NCBI RefSeq assembly: GCF_017894365.1
Contig: NZ_CP059467.1
Location: 3,348,001-3,412,000, forward strand
DNA: 64,000 bases
From: Aromatoleum bremense
GTDB taxonomy: Bacteria; Pseudomonadota; Gammaproteobacteria; Burkholderiales; Rhodocyclaceae
Direction: 5' to 3'
Below the pieces are notes generated by a model. It saw nothing but the letters and a program-made list of their open reading frames with translations. It was not told where the DNA came from and made no database searches. Both the position numbers and the translations under genes were made by a program. Shown one piece after another: positions 48,077-56,710 of this stretch (the first letter of the stretch is position 1; each line of letters starts with the position of its first letter).

Positions 48077-49921
48077 ATGTCCAAAGAATTTATTCAAGTA
48101 CGATTGTCGCATGTGTTGGGCCAGAGCGGCGTCGGCGCGATTGTGCGCGGAGCGAATGGCCTCGTAGTGGTTCAGGACACCCGCGAGTGGACCGATCGCC
48201 ACGGCGAACCTGCCGGCAAACTGATTCCATACGTTGAGCGCGTCCGTGCTGCGTTGGATTTGCAGGCGCTGCGCGAGCCGCCTGTTGCTAAGGAATTGGC
48301 CAATGGTCAAATCGATGGCACCTGTGTGCCGGCAACGCGGTTCCCGTCCTGGATGCGTTGCCCTAGTTGCGGTGTGCTCTATCTGCGCCCGTGGAAAGAG
48401 GCCCCTGCGGACAACGCACTTCATTGCCATTGGGAGAAGTGCAAGAGCAAGCCGAGGCTGGAGCAGGTCACCTGGGTCTTGGCCCATCCAGCGGGGTACC
48501 TGGCCGATGTGCGATGGAAATTTCTTGCCCATCGGCATGCAAGCACTCCAGCCCAGAAAAACTGTCAGCTACGCGACAAGCTTAAATTGATTGATCGTGG
48601 CTACGATCAGCGTGTCTTGCGCTGTGATCGTGAAATGGGCGGGTGTGGCGCTGAGACCCTGTTTCGCGGCGATGAACGACTACCATTCGGCCAGCAACGC
48701 ATGCAGCCATGGACAAGGGAAGATATCGCGCCGCCAGATGTCGCTCCCCCCGGTGACTCCGATGAGGGCAGGCAAAACCTAGCCCAGGTGCTTGCCATTA
48801 ATGACACGCGCGCCTATGCTCCCAAAGTGGTGTCCGTGCTGATCATTCCACCGGAATCCCGCGTTCGCAAGGGCACAGTTGTCGATCTCCTTTATCGGAA
48901 TTCGGCCGAGCGTAAAAAACTTGATAGCGCCAGAACACCATCAGATAAAAAGCGTGCCATCAAAAAGCTGGCAACCGAGTACCGATGCCAACCACAGGAT
49001 ATTGAAGCAGCATTATCCGATCTTGATCGCGGCTATCCCTTGTATGGCGAAAACCTCACGCCAGGACAATTACGGGAAAGCGAGTTCGAGGCCTTTCTGG
49101 AAGTCCTGCCAGATCAGCGCGATGACGAAGACCTGGTCACGCGAAACAAAAGTAACGAATGGCACGCATTGGAAGCGGCCAATGACCTGAGCGCAGAATC
49201 AAAAGCCATTGTCCGCTGCGTTCAGCATCTTGTTCGCGTGGATCGACTCAAGGCAGTAAAGGTGTTCCGCGGATTTAGTCGTCTTGGCGGCGAAGTCACG
49301 GTCCTGCCGGACATCGTTGGGCAGCCCGACTGGCTACCAGCCATTGAATTGTATGGAGAGGGTATCTTCATTGCACTGGATGAAGGCAGGCTGGGATGTT
49401 GGGAGCAACAACCGGCTGTGCTTGCGCGACTGGAGAATCTGCAACGTCGATTTGCCCAATCCGGACGCGACGAACCCAACCCGTTGACTCCCCGCTTCAT
49501 GTTGCTGCATACGCTGTCTCACCTGCTGATGCGGCAGATCGAATCCGAAGGTGGCTATCCGGCGGCATCACTTATCGAGCGCATTTATTGCACCCACGCG
49601 CCGGAGCGCATGGCCGGCATTCTCATCCATGTCGCCGTCCCTGACATCGCTGGCTCGTTGGGTGGCTTGGCGGAACTGGCCGAACCAAAGCGGTTTCTGG
49701 GCATCCTCTCCCGCGCTCTGGAACATGCCGGTTGGTGCTCGCTCGATCCGGTCTGCAGTGAACACGATGGGCAAGGGCCAGGTCTACTGAACCGGGCCGC
49801 CTGCCATGCGTGCACGTTGGTGCCAGAACCCGCTTGCGAATACGGTAATACGTTGCTGGATCGCTGTTTCATCAAAGGCGATGACAGTCACGGACTGCCT
49901 GCATTCTTCGGAGCGCCGTGA
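48077..49921 (+). CDS. drmB: DISARM-like DUF1998 protein DrmB
   Basis: A 614-aa protein. The N-terminus has VRLSHVLGQSGVGAIVRGAN, typical of DrmB, then a zinc site CPSCGVLYLRPW with later Cys pairs (HCHWEKC). The DUF1998 domain covers about residues 470-600, with FMLLHTLSHLLMRQIESEGG, YPAASLIERIY and the Cys cluster NRAACHACTLVPEPACEYGN. In DISARM, DrmA and DrmB form the DNA-sensing and translocating complex. Drm proteins usually lie beside drmC and a methyltransferase; neither is visible here. It overlaps the next gene's possible GTG start by four bases. Confidence 0.88.
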   Translation: MSKEFIQVRLSHVLGQSGVGAIVRGANGLVVVQDTREWTDRHGEPAGKLIPYVERVRAALDLQALREPPVAKELANGQIDGTCVPATRFPSWMRCPSCGVLYLRPWKEAPADNALHCHWEKCKSKPRLEQVTWVLAHPAGYLADVRWKFLAHRHASTPAQKNCQLRDKLKLIDRGYDQRVLRCDREMGGCGAETLFRGDERLPFGQQRMQPWTREDIAPPDVAPPGDSDEGRQNLAQVLAINDTRAYAPKVVSVLIIPPESRVRKGTVVDLLYRNSAERKKLDSARTPSDKKRAIKKLATEYRCQPQDIEAALSDLDRGYPLYGENLTPGQLRESEFEAFLEVLPDQRDDEDLVTRNKSNEWHALEAANDLSAESKAIVRCVQHLVRVDRLKAVKVFRGFSRLGGEVTVLPDIVGQPDWLPAIELYGEGIFIALDEGRLGCWEQQPAVLARLENLQRRFAQSGRDEPNPLTPRFMLLHTLSHLLMRQIESEGGYPAASLIERIYCTHAPERMAGILIHVAVPDIAGSLGGLAELAEPKRFLGILSRALEHAGWCSLDPVCSEHDGQGPGLLNRAACHACTLVPEPACEYGNTLLDRCFIKGDDSHGLPAFFGAP

Positions 49922-49923
49922 CC

Positions 49924-51120
49924 ATGGCTGTAGACCGCACTCGCCGCTTTATCCTGCCCGGCATTCAGGACCTCAATAAAGATCAGGACGAGGCGCTGGC
50001 TCTCCCCTTGGAGGGGCAGCATCTCATCATTGGTGGGCCAGGAACCGGCAAGTCGGTGGTGGCATTGCTTCGGGCACGAAGACTTGCTGTAGACCAAAAA
50101 AAATATCGAATCCTTGTCTACAATCATCTGCTGAATGGTTCGAACAGACACCTGTTCGGTTCCACCCAACCATTGGTCTCAAATACGTGGGAAAAGTGGT
50201 TCAGGGAAATGTACAAGTACATCTTCAATCAAACAGTCCCTACAATTCCCCAAGAAAATCCGGGTGCCTATAAACCGATTGACTGGAAAGCTGTCGAGAA
50301 AACATCTGACATCCAAGACGGGGCTGAATTACCTCTGAACGGAAGCCTCTTCCTGCTTATTGATGAAGGGCAAGACATGCCCCCCCAATTCTATGAAACG
50401 CTTTGGGATTGGGGGCTTAGGAACTTCTATGTCGTGGCGGATCAGAATCAGCAAATGCACCCTGATAAATGCAGTTCACGCCAAGATATCGAGGATGCTC
50501 TGGGAATTTGGGTAAAAGACACTCTGGAACTTAAGTCCAACTATCGAAATACCCGTCCGATCGCGCAGTTGGCGCAGCACTTTTATCCAGACGATCCTGC
50601 CAGTCCAAGGCCAGACCTGCCCGATCCAAAACCCACTGCCACATCGCCGGAACTCTGGACGTACGGCGCCATTGACCAGCCATCATTGAATGAAATCGTT
50701 GAGCGAATCCTTCAGTTGAGTGATCGTTTCCAAAGCAAACTAATCGGAATAATCACCCCTGACAACGGAGTTCGTGAAAAGTTTTATGATGCCCTCGCCA
50801 AGGCCAATCCAAGGCTGGACAATGGTAAGCCACCTATACAAACCTTTGCTTCGGGACAGCAAGAACCGCTGGATTTTGGGCAAGGTGGAATCATGATTAT
50901 CAACGCGCAATCCTGCAAAGGGCTTGAGTTCGATATCGCCATTCTTGCCAATATCGACCAGCACAAACCAAAACAGGATATCCATACGCTGAAATCGCGC
51001 TTCTATGTGATGGTGGCGCGCGGCCGGGAGCAGGTCATCCTGCTGCGTACCGGAAATACTTGCCCAGTCGTGGAAAGTCTGCTTCCCACTGACTCGACCA
51101 TCCTCGCCAGGAAAGAGTAA
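49924..51120 (+). CDS. SF1 (UvrD-like) helicase/ATPase of the defence operon
   Basis: From ATG at 49924 the product is 398 aa; a GTG at 49918 is possible. SF1 motifs in order: Walker A LIIGGPGTGKSVVAL, Walker B LLIDEGQDMPPQF, motif IV-like LKSNYRNTRPIAQL, motif V INAQSCKGLEFDIAILANID, and motif VI RFYVMVARGREQVILLR. It is much shorter than UvrD (about 720 aa) and lacks the 1B/2B inserts. It may therefore be a DUF2075-like ATPase rather than a processive helicase. It is coupled to drmB upstream and shares one base with the next gene. A role in DNA processing during defence is inference. Confidence 0.8.
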   Translation: MAVDRTRRFILPGIQDLNKDQDEALALPLEGQHLIIGGPGTGKSVVALLRARRLAVDQKKYRILVYNHLLNGSNRHLFGSTQPLVSNTWEKWFREMYKYIFNQTVPTIPQENPGAYKPIDWKAVEKTSDIQDGAELPLNGSLFLLIDEGQDMPPQFYETLWDWGLRNFYVVADQNQQMHPDKCSSRQDIEDALGIWVKDTLELKSNYRNTRPIAQLAQHFYPDDPASPRPDLPDPKPTATSPELWTYGAIDQPSLNEIVERILQLSDRFQSKLIGIITPDNGVREKFYDALAKANPRLDNGKPPIQTFASGQQEPLDFGQGGIMIINAQSCKGLEFDIAILANIDQHKPKQDIHTLKSRFYVMVARGREQVILLRTGNTCPVVESLLPTDSTILARKE

Positions 51121-51716
51121 TGAACACTACAAACTCTAAGGAAATTAGCACACGGAAAACCGCGCAGACATGGTATCTGGTTAGCAACCATCTGAACTTG
51201 CTGTATATGCTGGCTGCCGGTCTGGTGATGGAGCCTTCCGGATTCCGTGGAAAGCACTATGTCGATTCGTTGGGCGCAATTCCCGGTTGGATCCCCTTGT
51301 TCCGCAATGAGATTCCGGCCGAGGCGCTTGAACAAGCCGTCAGCGAGCGCAAGCACCTGCGTCCCTGCATTGTATCGTTTGATCTGTCAGGCGTTTCCGG
51401 TCCTGTGCAGGTGTTGTCCCGAGAAGGAAAAATTCGAAATACCGACTTCCCTAAAGTACGGTTTGGGAAAGAGGATATCGCCATTCTCATACGAGCGCCT
51501 TTGCCGCTGACTTTGTTTTCCCGCATCTGTTTTCTTACGGATGAAGACAGGCAGGTATTCGAGACTGCAGCCAAGGATGTTTCCAATGTGGACTTGAGGC
51601 CATATCGTATCGAAATCGAAAACTCGATGCTTCGCAACACAAATGACGCTGCCTGGCCACCAGGGCTTCCGCACTCGGAAAGCATTTTCCCTGATGGCAT
51701 AGCACTTTCAAAATAG
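51120..51716 (+). pseudogene. Unknown defence-operon protein, 5' part (split by ISAs1)
   Basis: Native codons run from 51120 to 51660 (180 codons, ending ...NDAAWP). The next 18 codons to the stop at 51716 belong to the insertion sequence. The 3' part begins at 52971. Without the IS (1301 bp) and one 10-bp duplication the two parts make a single 551-aa protein. The N-terminal region reads TWYLVSNHLNLLYMLAAGL, then VMEPSGFRGKHYVDSLG. No catalytic motif is recognised. Its start overlaps the SF1 gene stop by one base, so it was a true operon member. A truncated 198-aa product can still be made. Confidence 0.85.
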
Positions 51717-52961
51717 TCGTTAACCTTCAACATCTTATGCATTCATCTTGTGAGCCCTGCAAAAATCACGTCTACTCTCGTCTTTTGGACGAAGAGCGTG
51801 AGTGCGACGCAAAGGGTATCCCTGATGAGCTGTCTGACCGAAATCGATGATCCGCGCAAACCGAGCAACGGCACCCTGCATGACTTCCGGGAGATCCTGG
51901 TGATCATGATCGCGGCCGTGCTCTCGGACTCCGACACCGTCGAGGACATCGCCTTCTGGGCGCGCAAGAAGGAAGCGTGGCTGCGCCGCTTCCTCGTGCT
52001 CAAGAACGGCATCCCGTCCGAGGAAACCTTCCTGCGCATCCTGCGGGCGCTCGACCCGAAGCAGTTCGAAGCGGCCTTCCGGCGCTGGGTCGGCGGCGTC
52101 GTGGGTGCGCTCAACGACGATGCGGCGCTGAGCGGCACGATCGCCATCGACGGCAAGACCGTGCGCGGGTCGGGCAGTGGCGGCGAAAGTGCGATCCATA
52201 TGGTCAGCGCCTTCGCCACCGATCTGGGGCTCGTGCTCGGTCAGGAGAAGGTGGCGGCCAAGAGCAACGAACTCACCGCGATCCCCGAACTGCTCGATGC
52301 GCTGTCGATCAAGGGGCTGCTCGTCAGCATTGACGCCATGGGTTGCCAGAAAAGCATTGCCAAACAGATCGTTGCGAAAAAGGGCGACTACCTGCTGATG
52401 GTCAAGGGCAACCAGCCCAAGCTGCTTGAGGCGATCGAGACCGCCTTCATCGATCAACACGCGGTCGAGTCGGTCGACCATGAGTATCTGGTCGAGCGCT
52501 CTCATGGCCGCACCGTCGGGCAGATCGCCTCGGTGCTGCCGGCCAAGGGCATCGTCGATCCGGCCGAGTGGCCCAAATGCACGACGATCGGGCATATCGA
52601 CTCCATCCGAGTCATCGGTGACAAGGAGTCCGGGCTCGAGCGTCGCTACTACATCAGCTCTCGCGCGCTCAGCGCCGAGGAGCTGGCTGCAGCGGTGCGT
52701 GCGCACTGGGGCGTGGAAAACCGGCTTCACTGGGTCCTCGACGTCAGCTTTGGCGAGGACGCCAGCACGTTGTGCAAGGACAATGCGCCGCAGAATCTCT
52801 CGCTGCTCAGGAAGATCGCGCTCAACATCATCCGCGCCGACAAGACCGACACGAGCAAGGCCAGCCTTCGCCTCAAGCGCAAAGGGGCAGCGTGGGATGA
52901 CGATGTGAGGGAAAACATGCTGGGGCTTCGATCAATATGCTAGGCGAGTGCGGAGGCCCTG
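51661..52961. mobile_element. ISAs1-family insertion sequence, complete (1301 bp)
   Basis: Terminal inverted repeats CAGGGC(T/C)TCCGCACTCG at 51661-51677 and 52945-52961, with one mismatch. The 10-bp target duplication GCCTGGCCAC is at 51651-51660 and 52962-52971. Length and duplication size fit the ISAs1 family. The single transposase gene is intact, so the insertion may be recent. Confidence 0.95.
51825..52943 (+). CDS. ISAs1-family transposase
   Basis: Predicted 372 aa from ATG at 51825 (MSCLTEIDDPRKPSNGTLHDF). It has the DDE core of the family: TIAIDGKTVRGS, LLVSIDAMGCQKSIAKQI, and the acidic C-terminal motif AHWGVENRLHWVLDVSFGED. The N-terminal DDE_Tnp_ISAs1 associated domain is present (DPRKPSNGTLHDFREILVIM). 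Its stop codon lies 18 bases before the right end of the IS. No frameshift. Confidence 0.93.
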   Translation: MSCLTEIDDPRKPSNGTLHDFREILVIMIAAVLSDSDTVEDIAFWARKKEAWLRRFLVLKNGIPSEETFLRILRALDPKQFEAAFRRWVGGVVGALNDDAALSGTIAIDGKTVRGSGSGGESAIHMVSAFATDLGLVLGQEKVAAKSNELTAIPELLDALSIKGLLVSIDAMGCQKSIAKQIVAKKGDYLLMVKGNQPKLLEAIETAFIDQHAVESVDHEYLVERSHGRTVGQIASVLPAKGIVDPAEWPKCTTIGHIDSIRVIGDKESGLERRYYISSRALSAEELAAAVRAHWGVENRLHWVLDVSFGEDASTLCKDNAPQNLSLLRKIALNIIRADKTDTSKASLRLKRKGAAWDDDVRENMLGLRSIC

Positions 52962-54086
52962 GCCTGGCCACCGATACAAACAGGTAAGCCCCGGCGTCGG
53001 AATACCCGTCAAAAGGAATCCAACAGCCAGCAAGGTAATTTGCTTGAGGGGGCGGCGGATACACCGCAAGTTTCGGAGCCCCCAATTAATCGCCACATCT
53101 CTGCGCAGGCTTTGGGTGGATTACTTGCCATGCTATATCACGGCGCTAACCGTAGCGAGTTGGGGGTGGAGGTTTTTCAACTAATAACAGAATCAGCGCC
53201 CAATGCAGATTGCACCTCCATTCAAGATCCGATATTGGCCGAGTTGCCGAATTGGCTGAACGGAGGTGGAGTTTCGGAGCACTCAAACACTCCAGCCAGA
53301 CTGTATTGGGGGGCAATGGACGCTCTTGTTGCGGCACAGGAAGAAAAACATTCATCACAACCTGTGGACGCGGTACTGGAATACCTCGATGCTCAACTCT
53401 CGCAGTTGACGGATGAGAAATACAGGTCCCGTCTGGAGCGATTGATCGCAGACATGCGTGGCTTCCTCGGCCTTGGTGGTGGAACAATTACTGAACTTTT
53501 CGAGCGCAACAAAGGCTCCCTGTCACGGCCCTTGCTATTGTTCTGCTTGCGCGAACATTGCGTAAATCTGCTTGAATTCTCGCACCCTCTTTTGAGCGAC
53601 GCCGAGTATTTGCTTGCAGGCATTCTGTTCGGTGTGAGAGATGGTTGGCTGAGGCTGCCTTGCTTGATACGCAACCAGGCTCTGTCTGCCTATGTCATGT
53701 ACCACATGTCAAATGTCGCACATCTAAAACAAGGGGACGTTTTATCACTCCCGGAAACGCCAAGCCCGCAACCTCTGCGCTCTCTCTTTCCCTACGAGAC
53801 AGATGAATGGCACAAGAACCAAACGAACGCTGCCCTTGAAATCGCCAAAGGCAGCAAGTGGCGGGATTGCATCGAAATGATCGTTGCCTCGGCTGACGGT
53901 TCTCCTCTGGATGAGCCGAAGCAGGAAAACGGAAAATTCATTTTTCCCGGTGAAACGACTTCAACGATAGAAATCAGGCATCAAGCCTTTTTAAATCGTA
54001 TTGGAGAATGGCCACCAATTGACGCGGAGTTGGAGTCCAAGATAAGGGTTAGTTTGAATTCCAAGATAATAGAGGCGCTGAACTAA
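52962..54086 (+). pseudogene. Unknown defence-operon protein, 3' part (split by ISAs1)
   Basis: The frame continues from the target duplication at 52971 without stops to 54086 (371 codons) and is in phase with the 5' part at 51120-51660. It reads PIQTGKPRRRNTRQK..., then INRHISAQALGGLLAMLYHG. The body is mostly helical, with LLLFCLREHCVNLLEFSHPLL and a C-terminal FIFPGETTSTIEIRHQAFL. No known domain is recognised. A TTG at 53040 could start a 348-aa product, but there is no ribosome-binding site. The stop is 2 bases before the NERD helicase ATG, so polarity on the next gene is possible. Confidence 0.85.
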
Positions 54087-54088
54087 GT

Positions 54089-55657
54089 ATGAGGATGATT
54101 CCCCGCGAGCCGCTGCACACCGAAAGTAATGCGGAAAAGCAGGTGTTTGACCAACTGCGAGCAGCATTTTCCGGGCCAGGCCAAACGGGCTGGTTTGCCA
54201 TGCACTCGCTCAATCTCCCCCGGCACGAATACAAACGATTCGGCGAGATCGATTTTATCGTATGCGGCCCCGACGGTCTATTTGTGCTGGAGGTCAAGGG
54301 CGGCGGTGTATCGTGCCGTGATGGCGTCTGGGAAACAAGAAACAAACATGGGGCCACGCGACTAAAGGAATCTCCCTTCAAACAGGCCGAAGGTGCTCTG
54401 CATGGCTTGAGAAAAAAACTCCCTCCTCAATTCGAACATGCATTTGTTTTAGGTTACGGCGTTGTGATGCCGGGTGTAGAAAACCTGCCTGAAAGCGCTG
54501 AGTGGGACCGCACAGTATTAGCGGACGCCAAAGACTTCAAACAGTTCGAGAAGTGGTTGAGTCGACTCATCAAACATTGGCATGCGAAAGATGCCCGTAA
54601 ACCAAGAGCAACTTCCGATCAACTGAAGCATCTGCAGCAACTTCTGCGCCCCGATTTCGAAGCCGTAGTTCCGTTGCACGTCACCGCCGGTGCGGTCGAA
54701 TCCCGGATCGCCCGACTGACGGAAGAGCAACTACGGCTGATCGATGCCGTTGAAGCCAACGATCGCGTTATCTGTTCAGGCGGTGCGGGAACAGGGAAAA
54801 CGATGCTCGGCCTTGAGTTGGCGAAACGCTGGACTGCTGCCGGAATGAACGTTGCCATGACCTGCCATTCGCCTTGGCTGAAGAGCTTTTTGGACCGCAA
54901 CCCTCTGGCTGGTCTAACGGTTTGCTTATCCGATTCCATCCATCTTGCAGCAAGAAGATATGGCATCGAGAAGTTTGACGCCGTGGTCGTCGATGAAGGG
55001 CAAGACATCTTGAACATGGAGAGCCTGTCGAAGGTGGATGCGTACCTGAAAGGCGGACTTGATAAGGGGCGCTGGTGTTTCTTTCACGACATAAATAATC
55101 AATCTGGATTATGTGGTGCATATGTGCCAGATGCCTATGAATACTTGAGCATTTTTGCGCCGACAAAAATACCGCTAAGAACGAATTGTCGAAATTCGCT
55201 GCCAATCTTAAATCGGATTCAAGATGCACTTCAGGCTGACATGGGTAATCCGGGTGTGGGAGATGGCCCATCTGTTCGTGAATCTTTTGCAAGCGATCAG
55301 CAAAAAGCAATTCAATTTGTTGAGAATGAACTAAAAACTCTCACAGAGGAAGATGGGTTTATGTATGGCGACATAGTCATTCTGTCGCATTTGCCATTCG
55401 AAGAGTCTTTGGCTTCATTCTTGTCTCCCCGTTGGCACAAATCGATTTCCATTCTCGATGGTGCATCACCGCTCAGTTCAGACCGGCAGTCCATCGGATT
55501 TGCCCAGATCCCTGACTTCAAAGGGCTGGAGAGTGAGGTCATCGTCCTTATCGATCTACCCGCACCTGGCTCCCGCGCAGATCTGCGCTCGCTCCACTAT
55601 GTGGGGATGAGCAGAGCGCGTGCGATGTTAAGCATGATTACTGTTGCTAACAGATAA
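54089..55657 (+). CDS. NERD-domain SF1 helicase
   Basis: A 522-aa protein. Residues of about 12-110 are a NERD nuclease-related domain with the PD-(D/E)xK-like core HEYKRFGEIDFIVCGPDG...LFVLEVKGG. An SF1 helicase follows: Walker A CSGGAGTGKTMLGLELA (about residue 231), Walker B VVVDEGQDILNME, RTNCRNSLPILNRI, motif V IPDFKGLESEVIVLID, and motif VI LHYVGMSRARAMLSM. NERD-helicase fusions occur in several predicted and proven anti-phage systems. The putative catalytic E, D, E and K are all present. It directly follows the split gene and precedes ssb by 46 bases. Confidence 0.85.
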   Translation: MRMIPREPLHTESNAEKQVFDQLRAAFSGPGQTGWFAMHSLNLPRHEYKRFGEIDFIVCGPDGLFVLEVKGGGVSCRDGVWETRNKHGATRLKESPFKQAEGALHGLRKKLPPQFEHAFVLGYGVVMPGVENLPESAEWDRTVLADAKDFKQFEKWLSRLIKHWHAKDARKPRATSDQLKHLQQLLRPDFEAVVPLHVTAGAVESRIARLTEEQLRLIDAVEANDRVICSGGAGTGKTMLGLELAKRWTAAGMNVAMTCHSPWLKSFLDRNPLAGLTVCLSDSIHLAARRYGIEKFDAVVVDEGQDILNMESLSKVDAYLKGGLDKGRWCFFHDINNQSGLCGAYVPDAYEYLSIFAPTKIPLRTNCRNSLPILNRIQDALQADMGNPGVGDGPSVRESFASDQQKAIQFVENELKTLTEEDGFMYGDIVILSHLPFEESLASFLSPRWHKSISILDGASPLSSDRQSIGFAQIPDFKGLESEVIVLIDLPAPGSRADLRSLHYVGMSRARAMLSMITVANR

Positions 55658-55703
55658 CGAATCTTATCTCGAACGTATTTATTTATATTGATGGAGAAAT
55701 GCA

Positions 55704-56156
55704 TTGGCTTCCGTTAACAAAGTCATCCTGATCGGCAATCTCGGCGCAGATCCCGAGCTCCGGAGTTTTCCGAACGGCGACAGGGTATGCAACCTCCGCC
55801 TGGCCACGACGGATTCGTGGAAGGACAAATCTTCGGGGGAGAAACGCGAAACGACCGAGTGGCACCGCGTAGTGCTGTACCGAAAGCTCGCCGAGATCGC
55901 AGGTCAATATCTCCGCAAGGGATCACAGGTATACGTCGAAGGCCGTATCCGTACGCGCAAGTGGAAAGACAAAGACGGTCAGGACCGCTACAGCACAGAA
56001 ATCGAGGCCGACGAAATGACTATGCTGGGCGGTAAGGGTCAAGGGACTGCTCCCTCCACCAGTTCCGGCACGAGCGCAGAAGCTTGGCCCGATGAGTTCG
56101 GCGGAACAAAAGGAAGAACGAAACCTCCAGAATGGATCGACGACCTACCGTTCTGA
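55704..56156 (+). CDS. ssb: Single-stranded DNA-binding protein
   Basis: Predicted 150 aa, starting at TTG 55704 with GGAG 8 bases upstream. The OB fold is complete: [59 protein letters not shown]. The acidic tail ends WIDDLPF, matching the SSB C-terminal tip that recruits partner proteins. It is probably an accessory copy carried by the island, since its context is the defence operon and not uvrA as in many core ssb loci. It could bind strands made by the two SF1 proteins; that is inference. Confidence 0.93.
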   Translation: MASVNKVILIGNLGADPELRSFPNGDRVCNLRLATTDSWKDKSSGEKRETTEWHRVVLYRKLAEIAGQYLRKGSQVYVEGRIRTRKWKDKDGQDRYSTEIEADEMTMLGGKGQGTAPSTSSGTSAEAWPDEFGGTKGRTKPPEWIDDLPF

Positions 56157-56710
56157 AGGCAATCACTTGCGATGAAAAAGGAAACTGAAGTGACGAATAT
56201 TCCTCGGAGACAAAACGACCAGCAGGCCATGCTACCGGGTGTGATGGGATACAGAATCGCGAAACGAGTTCAGCGAACGGCAGGCACCCGCAGCGTTACT
56301 CATTGGTTCCAATAGCAAGTCGTTCGGTAGTAAACTGCACGCCACCAACACATGAGGCCAGCGTTCGCGCTGGCCTCAGTCATTTCTGCCGCAAACGCCA
56401 GTGTTGGCGCGGGTTTCAGCCCGTTGCGGTGGCACGCCCGGGCAAACCGGACGTCATTTTTCGCCCGCTGGCGCGGCGAATCCTCTCTTTTCTCCGTTTC
56501 AGCTGTGGCTGGTCGCGGCAGTCACCCGTTAAAAATCAATGGGTTGCAGGGTGGCGTTTGCGTCAACGATGCGAGCCGGTCGGATGCGAAGGGCGAACTT
56601 GCGCTGATCGGACGCTGATCGGCCAGTCGCCACCCGATCCAGATAGCGGCCATCCGGATGAAGCTGTATGCTCTCTGCCTATGTGCCAGATTGGGCGCAT
56701 CAGATTACTA
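56157..56710. other. Intergenic region between ssb and IS630, with hairpin
   Basis: No gene supported in 554 bases. At 56353-56378 an 11-bp perfect inverted repeat (TGAGGCCAGCG/CGCTGGCCTCA) with a 4-base loop may act as a terminator for the operon, but there is no T-run. No trace of an integrase gene, expected on this side of the attI-like site, was found by eye. Confidence 0.45.
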
